In this document: positions 49,210-58,448 of the stretch, in pieces
How positions within the stretch are numbered: position 1 is the stretch's first letter
How the letters are laid out: each line of letters starts with the position of its first letter
Source: Rhizophagus irregularis
Taxonomy: Eukaryota; Glomeromycota; Glomeromycetes; Glomerales; Glomeraceae
Direction of reading: 5' to 3'
Assembly (NCBI RefSeq): GCF_026210795.1
Contig: NC_089450.1
Span: 186,001 to 250,000, forward strand
DNA: 64,000 nucleotides
The notes under the pieces: generated by a model
The model's database searches: none
Told to the model about the DNA's origin: nothing
Seen by the model: only the letters and a program-made list of their open reading frames with translations
Translations under genes and position numbers: made by a program

Positions 49210-49721
49210 TATACATGTATTGATGATAAATAATGAATTATTAAGAAATTAGTTATTAATATGATGTGAGTTTACATAAAAATTTGTTGCTAGTATGACT
49301 TTTAGATTTATTTCAATTTGTTATATCTTATCACTTATTTTTAGTTATGATTCAATAGATTGTCTGAATAAGGATGATATATCTGAATATAAACATATGA
49401 TGCAAAACATAGTTTTATTTATAGATACATCAATTTGAAAAAACTCAGATTACTAAATTTGATAGTGAGTTTAATTTTTGATTGACATTCTGTTAATAAT
49501 TACTTATCAAGATAACTAACTCTTTTATATTCATTTCAAAAAATTGTTGATTTTAAGAATACACTTTAAGTAATAGTGATTCATCGTAATATAGGTAAAG
49601 ATCTCACTAAATATGCTTGAATAAAATACAAAATCAATATTTTTATTAAATTACCAAATCTTCACTAGAGCCCTAATATCAAGTGTAATGAAATATCAGG
49701 TAACTTTCTAAAATACATTTA
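49210..49721. other. Intergenic, no gene seen
   Basis: AT-rich, no supportable ORF, ends at the TA preceding the second pogo-like element. Confidence 0.45.
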
Positions 49722-51057
49722 CAGTCAACTCCCTCTATAATCACTCCCATTATAGTAGGACTCTGCCTACTATTAAGATAGGTCACCCTGTATCCAAAGA
49801 GTTCTAATTAATATTTGTACGACCATTGGACGACGAATAAATTCATGTATCAGAATTTTTAATTTTTAATACTCAAAAATTTTAAAAAAATGCGAAACTT
49901 GACATTATTCGCCATCCAGTGGTCATACATGGACAAATTTATATTTGTTAGATTCGTTTCACTGAGACATGTCGAATGGCGCTAAGATCATGTCTCTAGC
50001 ATCGATAAATAGCTTAATAATTCCAATTATTAATAAATCATTTAGTGTGGGTTAATGTGTGATCTATCGATGCTAGAAATATAATCTTACCACCATTCAA
50101 TGCGTCTTGTCGAGACGAATCCAATGATATATGGCTCGACTTTGTATAATCACTAGATAGGCAACTATTTGATTTTTCGCATTTTTATGAAAATCAGATT
50201 AAACTGAACCGAACTGCCGGTTTTTCAGTTTGGTTCTTACGGATTTCAGCTCTAATCCGAACTGTCTATAATTTGGACCAAAGCGATCCATTCGGAGCTT
50301 TAATCAAGATGAATCGAATGGTTGTAAGCTCATCTTTCTGTGGTCAATATTGATGGAGTTACTACTTAAAAATCATTTAATATTTTTTAATTTCAGAAAT
50401 TGATCTAGTGATTGGATTTTGATGTATTTTATACCATTAGATTCGTCTCATCAAGACAAATCGAATGGTAGTAAAATTGTCTTTCTAGAATCAATATTGG
50501 CAAAGTCATTACACAAAAACTATTAATGTTTTTTTAATTTCAGAACTTTATCTAGTGATTGGATTTCAATATATTTTATACCATTAGAACTGTCTCATCA
50601 AGACAAATCAAATGGCGGTAAGATCATCTTTCTATGATTAATATTGGAGAAGTTACAATACAATAAATTTTTAAGTATAATTCTGACCAAAATTATGTTA
50701 ATTTTTTGATATACTAATGTAAGAAATTTTTTATGTAGTCATATTTCTTTATAATTACCAAATATATACTATTCCAAATATGTGACTATTAAGGTTGCTA
50801 GAGAAACTAGGGAGTTTTGGCAAGTTGGCAAAATGCCGAAATGGCAAAACTTTGCTGAAACTATATGAAAATCTTATTAAAAAGTTGGTGAAACTCTGGA
50901 GAAAAGCGAAACCTGATGAAGCCTATTATAAATACTGAAATTACTGAAACCTTGCTGAAACTATAATAAAACTATAGTAAAATTTTGGAAAAACTAATTG
51001 TAGAATTTTGGAGAGGTTTAGGCAGGCAACCTTAGTGACTATAAAGTGAGTTGACTA
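49722..51057. mobile_element. Pogo-like MITE, 1.34 kb (paralogue with empty LINE/SINE site)
   Basis: Ends CAGTCAACTCCCTCTATAAT and GACTATAAAGTGAGTTGACT, flanked by TA. It contains a segment (about 49805-50302) homologous to the right half of MITE D, ending CATTCGGAGCTTTA, then three GTCTC/GAGAC modules like those at 26700-27000. At 50750-50770, ATAATTACCAAATAT runs directly into ATACTATTCCAAATATGTGA. This is the position where the 21-kb paralogue has its LINE-SINE-LINE chain. MITE F is inserted in its right end. Confidence 0.8.
50791..51034. mobile_element. hAT-like MITE F, 244 bp (same family as E)
   Basis: Ends TAAGGTTGCTAGAGAAACTA and, reverse-complemented, TAAGGTTGCCTGCCTAAACC. Flanks are identical 8-mers GTGACTAT (50783-50790, 51035-51042) and split the pogo-type end. 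The interior repeats GCTGAAACT/GTGAAACTCT, a diverged form of MITE E's word. Confidence 0.9.
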
Positions 51058-51394
51058 TATACTAAAAAGTGAACAGATATATTAAAACTTGGGCTAGAAT
51101 TATACAACATGTTAACTCTAGCAAAGGAATAACTAAATGGTGTTGATATTAGCAATTTAGTTATATAAAGTTTTACAGTAATTGATAAGTAATCAGTTTT
51201 GTCTATTTACTGTTAATTCTTTAATTTATAGATTAATAATCAGCTAATTGGACAAATGATACTCTGAAACGTTCAATTTAAATTTATACTTTCATTATTA
51301 CTGGTAGACTAATACATCTCATATTAGTATATGAGGCATCAATTCTATCAATTAGGCTGCATCAATTCAATTTTTTTGTTTAATATAACCCTCT
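51058..51394. other. Intergenic, no gene seen
   Basis: AT-rich, no ORF or repeat recognised. Confidence 0.4.
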
Positions 51395-52395
51395 TTGCTC
51401 ATGAACCAATTTGGAAAAGCTCGAGTCAGTTATTAGGCTCAGCTCAAAAAACTTGAGCTTATAACAGACTTAGCTCAAAAAGCTTAAGCTGACTCACGAG
51501 CCAAATAAAATATTATACAAAAAATGTTGTAAAATGTTTTTATATAATAATGCATGCATAAACGAAATGTTTTCACAACTTTTTTTTATTGTTTATTAAA
51601 GAATGTTGCAAAAACGTTTATTTAATTAAAAAATAACATTTTGCAACATTTTTTTAATAATTTAATGTAAAAATGTTGTGAAACATTATTTTTTAACTAA
51701 ATAAATGTTTTCGCAACATTTTTACTTTAAATTATTAAAAAAAATGTTGTGAAAATGTTTATTTAATTAAAAAATAATATTTCTCAACATTTTTTTTAAT
51801 AATTTAATGTAAAAATGTAGCGAAATGTTAAAAAAATGTTTTACAACATTTTTTTTAATAATTTAAAGTAAAAACGTTACAAAAATATTTATTTAATTAA
51901 AAAATAATGTTTTGCAACATTTTTTAATAATTTAAATTAAAAACATTGCAAATAACATTTTGCAACATTTTTTTTAATAATTTAATATAAAAATGTTGTG
52001 AAATGTTATATTTTACATTAATTTAATTAAAAAACATTTTGCAATATTTTTTTAATAATTTAAAGTAAAAACATTGCGAAAATATTTATTTAGTTAAAAA
52101 ATAACATTTTACAATATTTTTTTAATAATTTAATGTAAAAACATTTGCAACATTTTTTAATAATTTAAAGTAAAAACATTGCAAAAACATTTTTATGATA
52201 AAGCTCAAACCAGCTTGAGCTAGCTCAAGTCCAATATGGCTCAAGCCAGGATTTTCATGGTTCAGTTTAGCTCAAATTGAGCTGAGCCAAGATTTTATTT
52301 TTGTAGTTCAGCTCATTTCAGGTTTGGCTTGATGTAGATCTTTAAGTCGAGCTAAACCAAACTAGTTTAGCTTGAACCAGCTCATGTAAAGTATT
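51395..52395. repeat. Candidate word-array element H (word AGCTCAA) with palindromic AT-rich core repeats
   Basis: The left 130 bp repeat AGCTCAAAAA/CTTGAGCTTA and the right 190 bp repeat CAGCTTGAGCTAGCTCAAG, GGCTCAAGCC and GAGCTAAACC. Between them (about 51525-52195) an AT-rich unit of about 70-80 bp (TTAATAATTTAAAGTAAAAA, YGTTGCAAAA, TTTATTTAATTAAAAAATAA, CATTTTGCAACATT) is reiterated in alternating orientation. The layout equals that of MITE G, but I could not define termini or a target duplication. No ORF. Confidence 0.55.
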
Positions 52396-52499
52396 ATATA
52401 TAATTTGTTCGATTAGTGTGGACTTTATCAATTTCATAAAGCTTTCTATACATTATAATATATCCATTCTTAGAAAGAATTCTTGGATTCTCTTCAAGT

Positions 52500-54813
52500 T
52501 AGGGTGTCCAGGATTTGTTGGCGTGATGATCCAAAAATCTTGGGGTGAAAATCGTGAAAATCGTAAAAATCGTGGCCTTAATTTCGGCCCAAATTAACTT
52601 AATTTCAGCGAAATATATCCATAATTTTATATAAATTTATTTATTTAAAATCAATAATATCGAATATTACATTTGTAATTGCCATACTATTCTATTAAAT
52701 TATAATTATATTACTACCAAGATTAAAATATAGAAAATTAAGCATTTGAATGCTTTCTTCTTTAAGTGCCACTCTTCTATCTAATAAGATACCTTTATAA
52801 CTAGAAAAACTACGTTCAACATCTACACCAGATACTGGCAACCATATATATATTAAAGCCAATAAACTAAGTTCTGGTAGTATATGTATTTTACTTTGCT
52901 AATATACATCTAAATCATTAAATTTTTCGATAGATTCATTAAATCCACAGTAAATAGCCCATTCTTGTATTAAAGCATCAGTTGGAAAATGAAATTCTTT
53001 AACAACTCTATAATCTTCCATATTATGATTAGCTGTATTAGATTGAATAAATCTTGGATCAAAACATTGTATTGCCTTGAATAATGGTAAAGTTGGATGT
53101 TGACATATATGTTTTTCACTTTTTTCATACGCCAATGTAAAAGCTTTAGCAAATAGTGGTATATAAGGATCAATATTATTATTTACCTCACTTAAAACTT
53201 GAATTATCTCATTTGAAATCGGAGGATTACTTTTTCCTGATGAAAGAAAAGCTTGAAGATTTGTTATTCGTGAATAAACAAATGGAGCTATAGCTTTATT
53301 TCTAACTTTAAAAAATTCCAAATCATTAATCAGTCTAAATAAAATAATGCATCAGTATAATATAGAATTATTAAAACAATTAATTAACAATTACATACCG
53401 ATTACAATTATATGTAATAAAATAAATGAATATTTTAACATATAAAACATGGTTATTATTTTGACAAAAGTTATAGAGATCTCAAATAACTTTTGAATCA
53501 TAGTTAATAGAATATTCTGCAGTAATAAAAGTCCTAAGTATAATTTAAGAAGTAATTAAGTGAGAATATAAGGGTTTAATCTAACATAAAAATAAAAACC
53601 AGAAGTTCCATCGAGTCTTTACAGGTAATGGCGCTAGAGTAGGTGATTCAACACCACTTCGTATTAAATGCTCCTTCCAACGAATTTTTCTTTGTGAATT
53701 ATAAGTAAACATTGTTTTGACATTCATAATTAGTTTATCAACTAATTCAAACTTTTGGAAATTCACCCAGGTTTTGCCAATTAAATTGAGAATATGAGCT
53801 AAACAACAGTTATGCTTTAAATTTGGTAAAAAAGGAGATAAATGCGAAAATGCTAATTTCATATATGAAGCATTATCAGATATAAAAAAAATAATATTCT
53901 GATAAGAAATATTATAAAAATGAATGGTATTCATAACAAATTGTGAAATGGATGAAGCATTAACATTAGACAGAAATTCAGTTCTAGCTAATTTAGTTTG
54001 ATTATCAAAACTTAAATAAAAGATTGACCGCATGCCGCCCACAACGATTTGTTGTCTCATCGATCGTTAAACAAATAATTTTGTCAACAATATCATTTTT
54101 CAATTTTTGGAGCTCTACTTCATATGATAAAGGAAGATATTTTTCGCGAAGTTGATTTGCTACAGTAATTAAACCTCCTACAAATATAAATAAATATATT
54201 AAATAAATTCAATTATAATAATATATAAAAATAGAAAATTTATACCATTATTACAATGCCTTAATAAAAATGGTTTTAATTTCTCTATTTTTTCCAAGGA
54301 ATATCTGCATGAGTAAAAGCCTCCACTACTTCTTTATTAATTTTCTCTCTTTCATTTAGTGTATTTTCAAATGAAGGTAAAGTTCTTTGAAGTAACGAAT
54401 TAGAATTATTTTTATTTTTATTATTAAGGTGCTTTACTGTTTCAATATGTTTGTCTACAGAGTCTTTTCTTTTATGATCAACTTCTACATTGCAAAAGCG
54501 ACACCATAATAAATTCCCTTGTACAATATAGTTTTCTCGATATTCAGCACTTTGTAATAGACGTACATGAGGCGCAACCATTTTGTTTTTTTATCGTAAA
54601 AATACTAAGATCACAAAGTGTTAAAGTAGTTAGTGAAAAAAATCTTTTAAGATTTATAGATTATCAATTTACCGATCATATGATTTATTATCCAATCAAA
54701 TTCAAATGTCGCAAAAATCGCAAATTTTTGGCAAAAATCGTGATCACGCCTAAATCGCAAAAAAATAGCCAAATTCGTTATAAAATTATGATCAACAAAT
54801 CCTGGACACCCTA
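52500..54813 (-). mobile_element. hAT transposon hAT-1, 2,314 bp, perfect 8-bp target duplication
   Basis: Both ends are TAGGGTGTCCAGGATTTGTT (inverted, identical over 21 bp). The flanks are CTTCAAGT at 52492-52499 and 54814-54821. AAAATCG words cluster just inside both ends (GTGAAAATCGTAAAAATCG on the left, GCAAAAATCGCAAATTTTTG on the right), as expected for transposase-binding subterminal repeats. It encodes a decayed transposase. Confidence 0.92.
52683..54581 (-). pseudogene. hAT-1 transposase, decayed
   Basis: N-terminal part 54581-54285 has a BED-like zinc finger (LLWCRFCNVEVDHKRKDSVDKH...KHL). A missing A in an A-run near 54288 shifts the frame to IEKLKPFLLRHCNN, followed by an intron. 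The catalytic region has LTIDETTN, a second frame break near 54030, and FFISDNASYM and HNCCLAHILNLIGK (54060-53581). The C-terminal part (53321-52899) continues past TAG 52899-52901 with LPVSGVDVERSFSSYKGILL, the hAT dimerisation segment with the catalytic Glu. Two frameshifts and one stop make it non-functional. It could mobilise nothing itself, but its ends are intact. Confidence 0.8.
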
Positions 54814-54849
54814 CTTCAAGTATTTTTCTAAATAAAGCATGGATACGAG

Positions 54850-55660
54850 TAGAATTCTGAATGGGTCAGGTCAGGTCAGGTTAATTGATAAACCTGACCT
54901 TGAAATTTTTTTTCAGGTCAGGTCAGGTCAGGTTATATCAGATTATCTGTTTGACCTGACCTGAACTGAAACCTGAAAATTTTCAGGCTTTATATTAAAA
55001 TATCAAAAAAAAATGGTGCAAAACATTTTTTTGAATATTGCGACTCAGTTTTTTATATTAAAATCATATAAAAAGGTGAATCGCAATATCGCAACTAACT
55101 TTTTATATATAAAAAAGTGAATTCCGATACCGCAATTCACTTTTTATATATGAAATCGATATAAAAAAGTGAATTCCGATACCGCAATTCACTTTTTATA
55201 TATAAAATCGATATAAAAAAGTGAATTCCGATACCGCAATTCACTTTTTATATATAAAATCGATATAAAAAAGTGAATTCCGATACCGCAATTCACTTTT
55301 TATATATAAAATCGATATAAAAAAGTGAATTCCGATACCGCAATTCACTTTTTATATATAAAATCGATATAAAAAAGTGAATTCCGATACTGCAATTCAC
55401 TTTTTATATATAAAATCGATATAAAAAAGTGAATCCCAATAACGCAATTCACTTTTATTATATAAAATCAATATAAAAAGTGAATTATAATACCATAACT
55501 CACTTATTATATAAAATCAAAGTTTCAGGTCAACAGGTCATTCAGGTTATACTGATGTTACAACCTGAACTGATGCTGAATTGCAATTGCTAAACCTGAC
55601 CTGAAAAATTCAGGTCAACCTGTCAGGTTACCTGAATTGGTCAACCTGTTCGGAACTCTA
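54850..55660. mobile_element. hAT-like MITE G, 811 bp (word GGTCAG) with 52-bp palindromic satellite core
   Basis: Ends TAGAATTCTGAATGGGTCAG and, reverse-complemented, TAGAGTTCCGAACAGGTTGA; flanks GATACGAG (54842-54849) and GATATGAG (55661-55668), 7/8 match. Subterminal zones are runs of AGGTCAGGTCAGG and TGACCTGA. The centre (about 55070-55500) is a satellite of eight to nine units, period 52 bp, with starts at 55117, 55169, 55221, 55273, 55325, 55377 and 55429. Each unit is self-complementary (AAGTGAATTCC ... GCAATTCACTT). No ORF. Confidence 0.9.
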
Positions 55661-55818
55661 GATATGAGAGCACCACATTTCTGGTATTCATGATCACATC
55701 TTTTTGTTAAAGGCAATATTGCAACAAGTATTCTTATATATTCTTCAGAACCTCCATAAGTATTGTTTGCATCAATTAGTTTAGAATAGGTTCTACTATC
55801 TAAATCCATAAATACCAT

Positions 55819-56671
55819 AATAGTGTTTTAGTAAATTATAACATATTATAACGATTTTATAGTATTTTTAGTGATTTTGGCAATTTCACTGTTTTTTATT
55901 GATTTATAATGATTTATAACAGTTTATAACAACTATATTATAATAAAATATCAGGTTCATTTTTATTCAATTACAAGCATATCAGGATTTATATAGGGTT
56001 ATATTTTTGGCTAAGCTAATTTTATATTTACATGTGGTTTGTCTGTTTGTAGATCTCTCATGATTAACAGAGATTAACTGGAGGTGCTTTGCATGATGTA
56101 TAACATAAAAATTTGTATCACCCTGGCTCCTAGTCAGTTTCTGGCACTTTTTCACAACCTTCTCGCAACTCAAATTACGAAGATTAACCAATTAGATTTT
56201 GCACAGTAATTAAGCCACCATTATTTTTTAGATTGTTATATTAATTATTAATCATTAATCATTACAAAAATTAAAGTGCTGACTATACACAAAACTAAAT
56301 TAGTTTTATTCAGTTCCCACTGATTCGCTAACTCATTTCAATTATGTCCTATATAAGCAAGACTTTTAGCTCTTCCTCTTTCCATAAAATTTAAAATATC
56401 TGTACAGTAGGGTGAGAAACAAATTTGAATGCTTATTAATGAATGTAAAAATGGGAATACCTTGAACTATAATAAGAGAAACTTTTGGAAAGATATTGCA
56501 AATGAAATCAACTGAGCAAATAATACCAATTACTTTACAGAGAAAGATTATAATAAGAAATTCTTAGCTCTAACTTAAGCATACTATATAAGTAATATGA
56601 TAATTGAGTAGTTAGGGACGTGTTGTTTATACTTAACCCAACTCTAATCTAGTATCTTTGGTTATATGTAG
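55819..56671. other. Intergenic, no recognised gene
   Basis: AT-rich. The minus ORF at 55982-56191 (69 aa) has two Cys and many basic residues but no recognisable motif; it may be chance or an exon. It lies between the two interrupted small ORFs, which point away from each other, so promoters may lie here. Confidence 0.35.
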
Positions 56672-58087
56672 ATGGCCAGGACTTATAAAAAAGCTGTAAC
56701 AGAAGCTAATGCAGAAGTGTTCTTAGAGAGATCAGATAATACTAAAACTAATGAGGGAGATAAAACTCTGAATAGGTCGATTTGGTCCAGATTATAGACG
56801 GTTCAGATTAGAGCTGAAATCCATAAGAATTGAACCGAAAAACTGGCAGTTCAGTTCAGTTTAATCCAATTTTTATAAAAATGTGAAAAATTGAATAGCT
56901 GTCTATCTAGTGATCATATAAAGTCGAGCCATATATCATCGGATTCATCTCGATGAGACGCGTCGAATGGTGGTAAGATCATGTCTCTAGTATTGATAGA
57001 TCACACGTTAACCTATGCTAAATGATTTATAAATAATTGGAATTAGAAAGTCATCTATCAGTGCTAGAGACATAATTTTAGTATCATTTGACTCGTCTCA
57101 GTGAGTTAAATCCAATAAATATAAATTCGTCCATGTACGACCACTGGATGGCGAATAATGTCAAGTTTCACATTTTTTTAATATTTTTAAGTGTTAAAAA
57201 TTTTAAATTCCGATACATAAATTTATTTGTAATCCAATGGTCATACAAATATAAATTAAGACTCATTGGATTCGTCTCGATGAGACGAGTCAAATGGTGG
57301 TGAGATCATGTTTCTAGCATCAATAGATCGTAAGTTAATTTATACTAAATGATTTATAAAAAATTGGCATTAACAAGCTATTTATTGATGCTAGAGACAT
57401 GATCTTACTGCCATTCGACTCGTCTCATCGAGACGAATCCAATGAGTCTTAATTTATATTTGTACGACTATTGGACCACAAATAAATTCATGTATTAGAA
57501 TTTTTAATTTTTAACGCTCAAAATTTTTAAAAAAATGCAAAACTTGACATTATTCGCCATCCAGTGGTCGTATATGAACGAATTTATATTCATTGGATTC
57601 AACTCACTAAGACGCATCGAATGGTGCTATGATCATATCTCTAGCACTGATAGATGGCTTGCTAATTCCAATTATTTATAAATCATTTAGCGTGGATTAA
57701 CATGTGATCTATCGATGCTAGAGATATGATCTTACCACCATTCAACACGTTTCGTCAAGACGAATCTGATGATATATGCTCAACTTTATACGATTACTAG
57801 ATGGACGGCTATACTATTTTTTGCATTTTTATAAAAAATCAGATTAAACTGAACTGAACTGCCAGTTTTTTGGTTCTAATACCTGAACTGAACTGAACCG
57901 AATTTTGAGCCAGTTTTGAATCAGTTCTCTGGTTTAGCCTGAACCATTCGGAGCTTTAGAAGGAGATAAGGCAAAAGTTAAAAAGAAGAGAAATCTTGTT
58001 GAAAAACATTATTATGAAGAGTTCTTCACAGAATTTGAAAAGAACCCGGTATTTGTCCTTCCTTCAGTCAAGACCTTCAGGAGATAG
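56672..58087 (+). pseudogene. Small unrecognised ORF (69 aa) split by MITE D
   Basis: Pieces 56672-56760 (MARTYKKAVTEANAEVFLER...) and 57967-58087 (...KVKKKRNLVEKHYYEEFFTE...) join in frame when MITE D and one target copy are set aside. They give 210 nt: 69 codons plus TAG 58085-58087. The product is charged and predicted helical. The second piece is rich in Lys, Glu and aromatic residues. Family not recognised. Sequence after the stop (58088-58448) shows no gene. Confidence 0.5.
56761..57958. mobile_element. hAT-like MITE D, 1,198 bp, giant palindrome (words CTGAACTGAA / GGTTCAG)
   Basis: Ends TAAAACTCTGAATAGGTCGA and, reverse-complemented, TAAAGCTCCGAATGGTTCAG; flanks GAGGGAGA (56753-56760) and GAAGGAGA (57959-57966), 7/8 match. 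The whole element is a long inverted repeat centred near 57340. Within it lie three hairpins of about 170 bp (from about 56940, 57265 and 57595), each bounded by TTGGATTCGTCTCGATGAGA / TCTCATCGAGACGAATCCAA. Spacers contain GTACGACCACTGGATGGCGA. A half copy sits in the pogo-type element at about 49805-50302. No ORF. Confidence 0.88.
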
Positions 58088-58448
58088 CCTATCCATTAGG
58101 TTTTCTTTTTTTCAAACTAAAGTGAGGAAAAAATATTTATTATTTCTAGGATCACAACATTTTATGATGCTATCTAATATAATCATTCAATCAACACTCT
58201 TAACATCTGATTCTTTCAAAATTGGGTCTGATACTTTTTTCTCTTCATATAAACAAACCAAATCATTAAGACTTGTACCATCTTCTACTGAAATTCCCAG
58301 TCTTTAGATCTGTCATTCCAACAATTCCCTTCTTTTTCTTAAAGTGCGAAGGTGATTAATATTACTATTAATTACGGTGGTAAAGAAAGCAGTTTAGAAA
58401 AATAATAAGAAATAAAATATTTTTTTATTAATATTATATGTATAACGC

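Larger units (their letters stand above)
52453..55818 (-). pseudogene. Small unrecognised ORF (74 aa) split by hAT-1 and MITE G
   Basis: Three minus-strand pieces, 55818-55661, 54841-54814 and 52491-52453, are what remains when both insertions and one target copy each are set aside. The lengths (158, 28 and 39 nt) sum to 225 nt, exactly 75 codons with TAA at 52453-52455. The first piece starts MVFMDLDSRTYSKLIDANN and has no stop. The sequence is not recognised; it is helical and ends basic. It could be an exon of a host or element gene. The agreement of frame across two independent insertions supports real coding history. Confidence 0.5.

Noticed and set aside
49757-50302. A complete MITE C nested in the pogo-type element
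   Set aside because: The right end (CATTCGGAGCTTTA) matches MITE D, but no matching left end or 8-bp duplication was found, so it is described only as a D-like half copy.
55070-55500. Regular 52-bp repeats considered as a CRISPR-like array
   Set aside because: The repeat units follow each other without unique spacers, are self-complementary, and lie inside a eukaryotic MITE; there are no cas genes.
58088-58448. ORF continuing after the 69-aa split gene, on either strand
   Set aside because: Frames are short with several stops; weak acidic helical stretches on the minus strand are not enough to call a gene.
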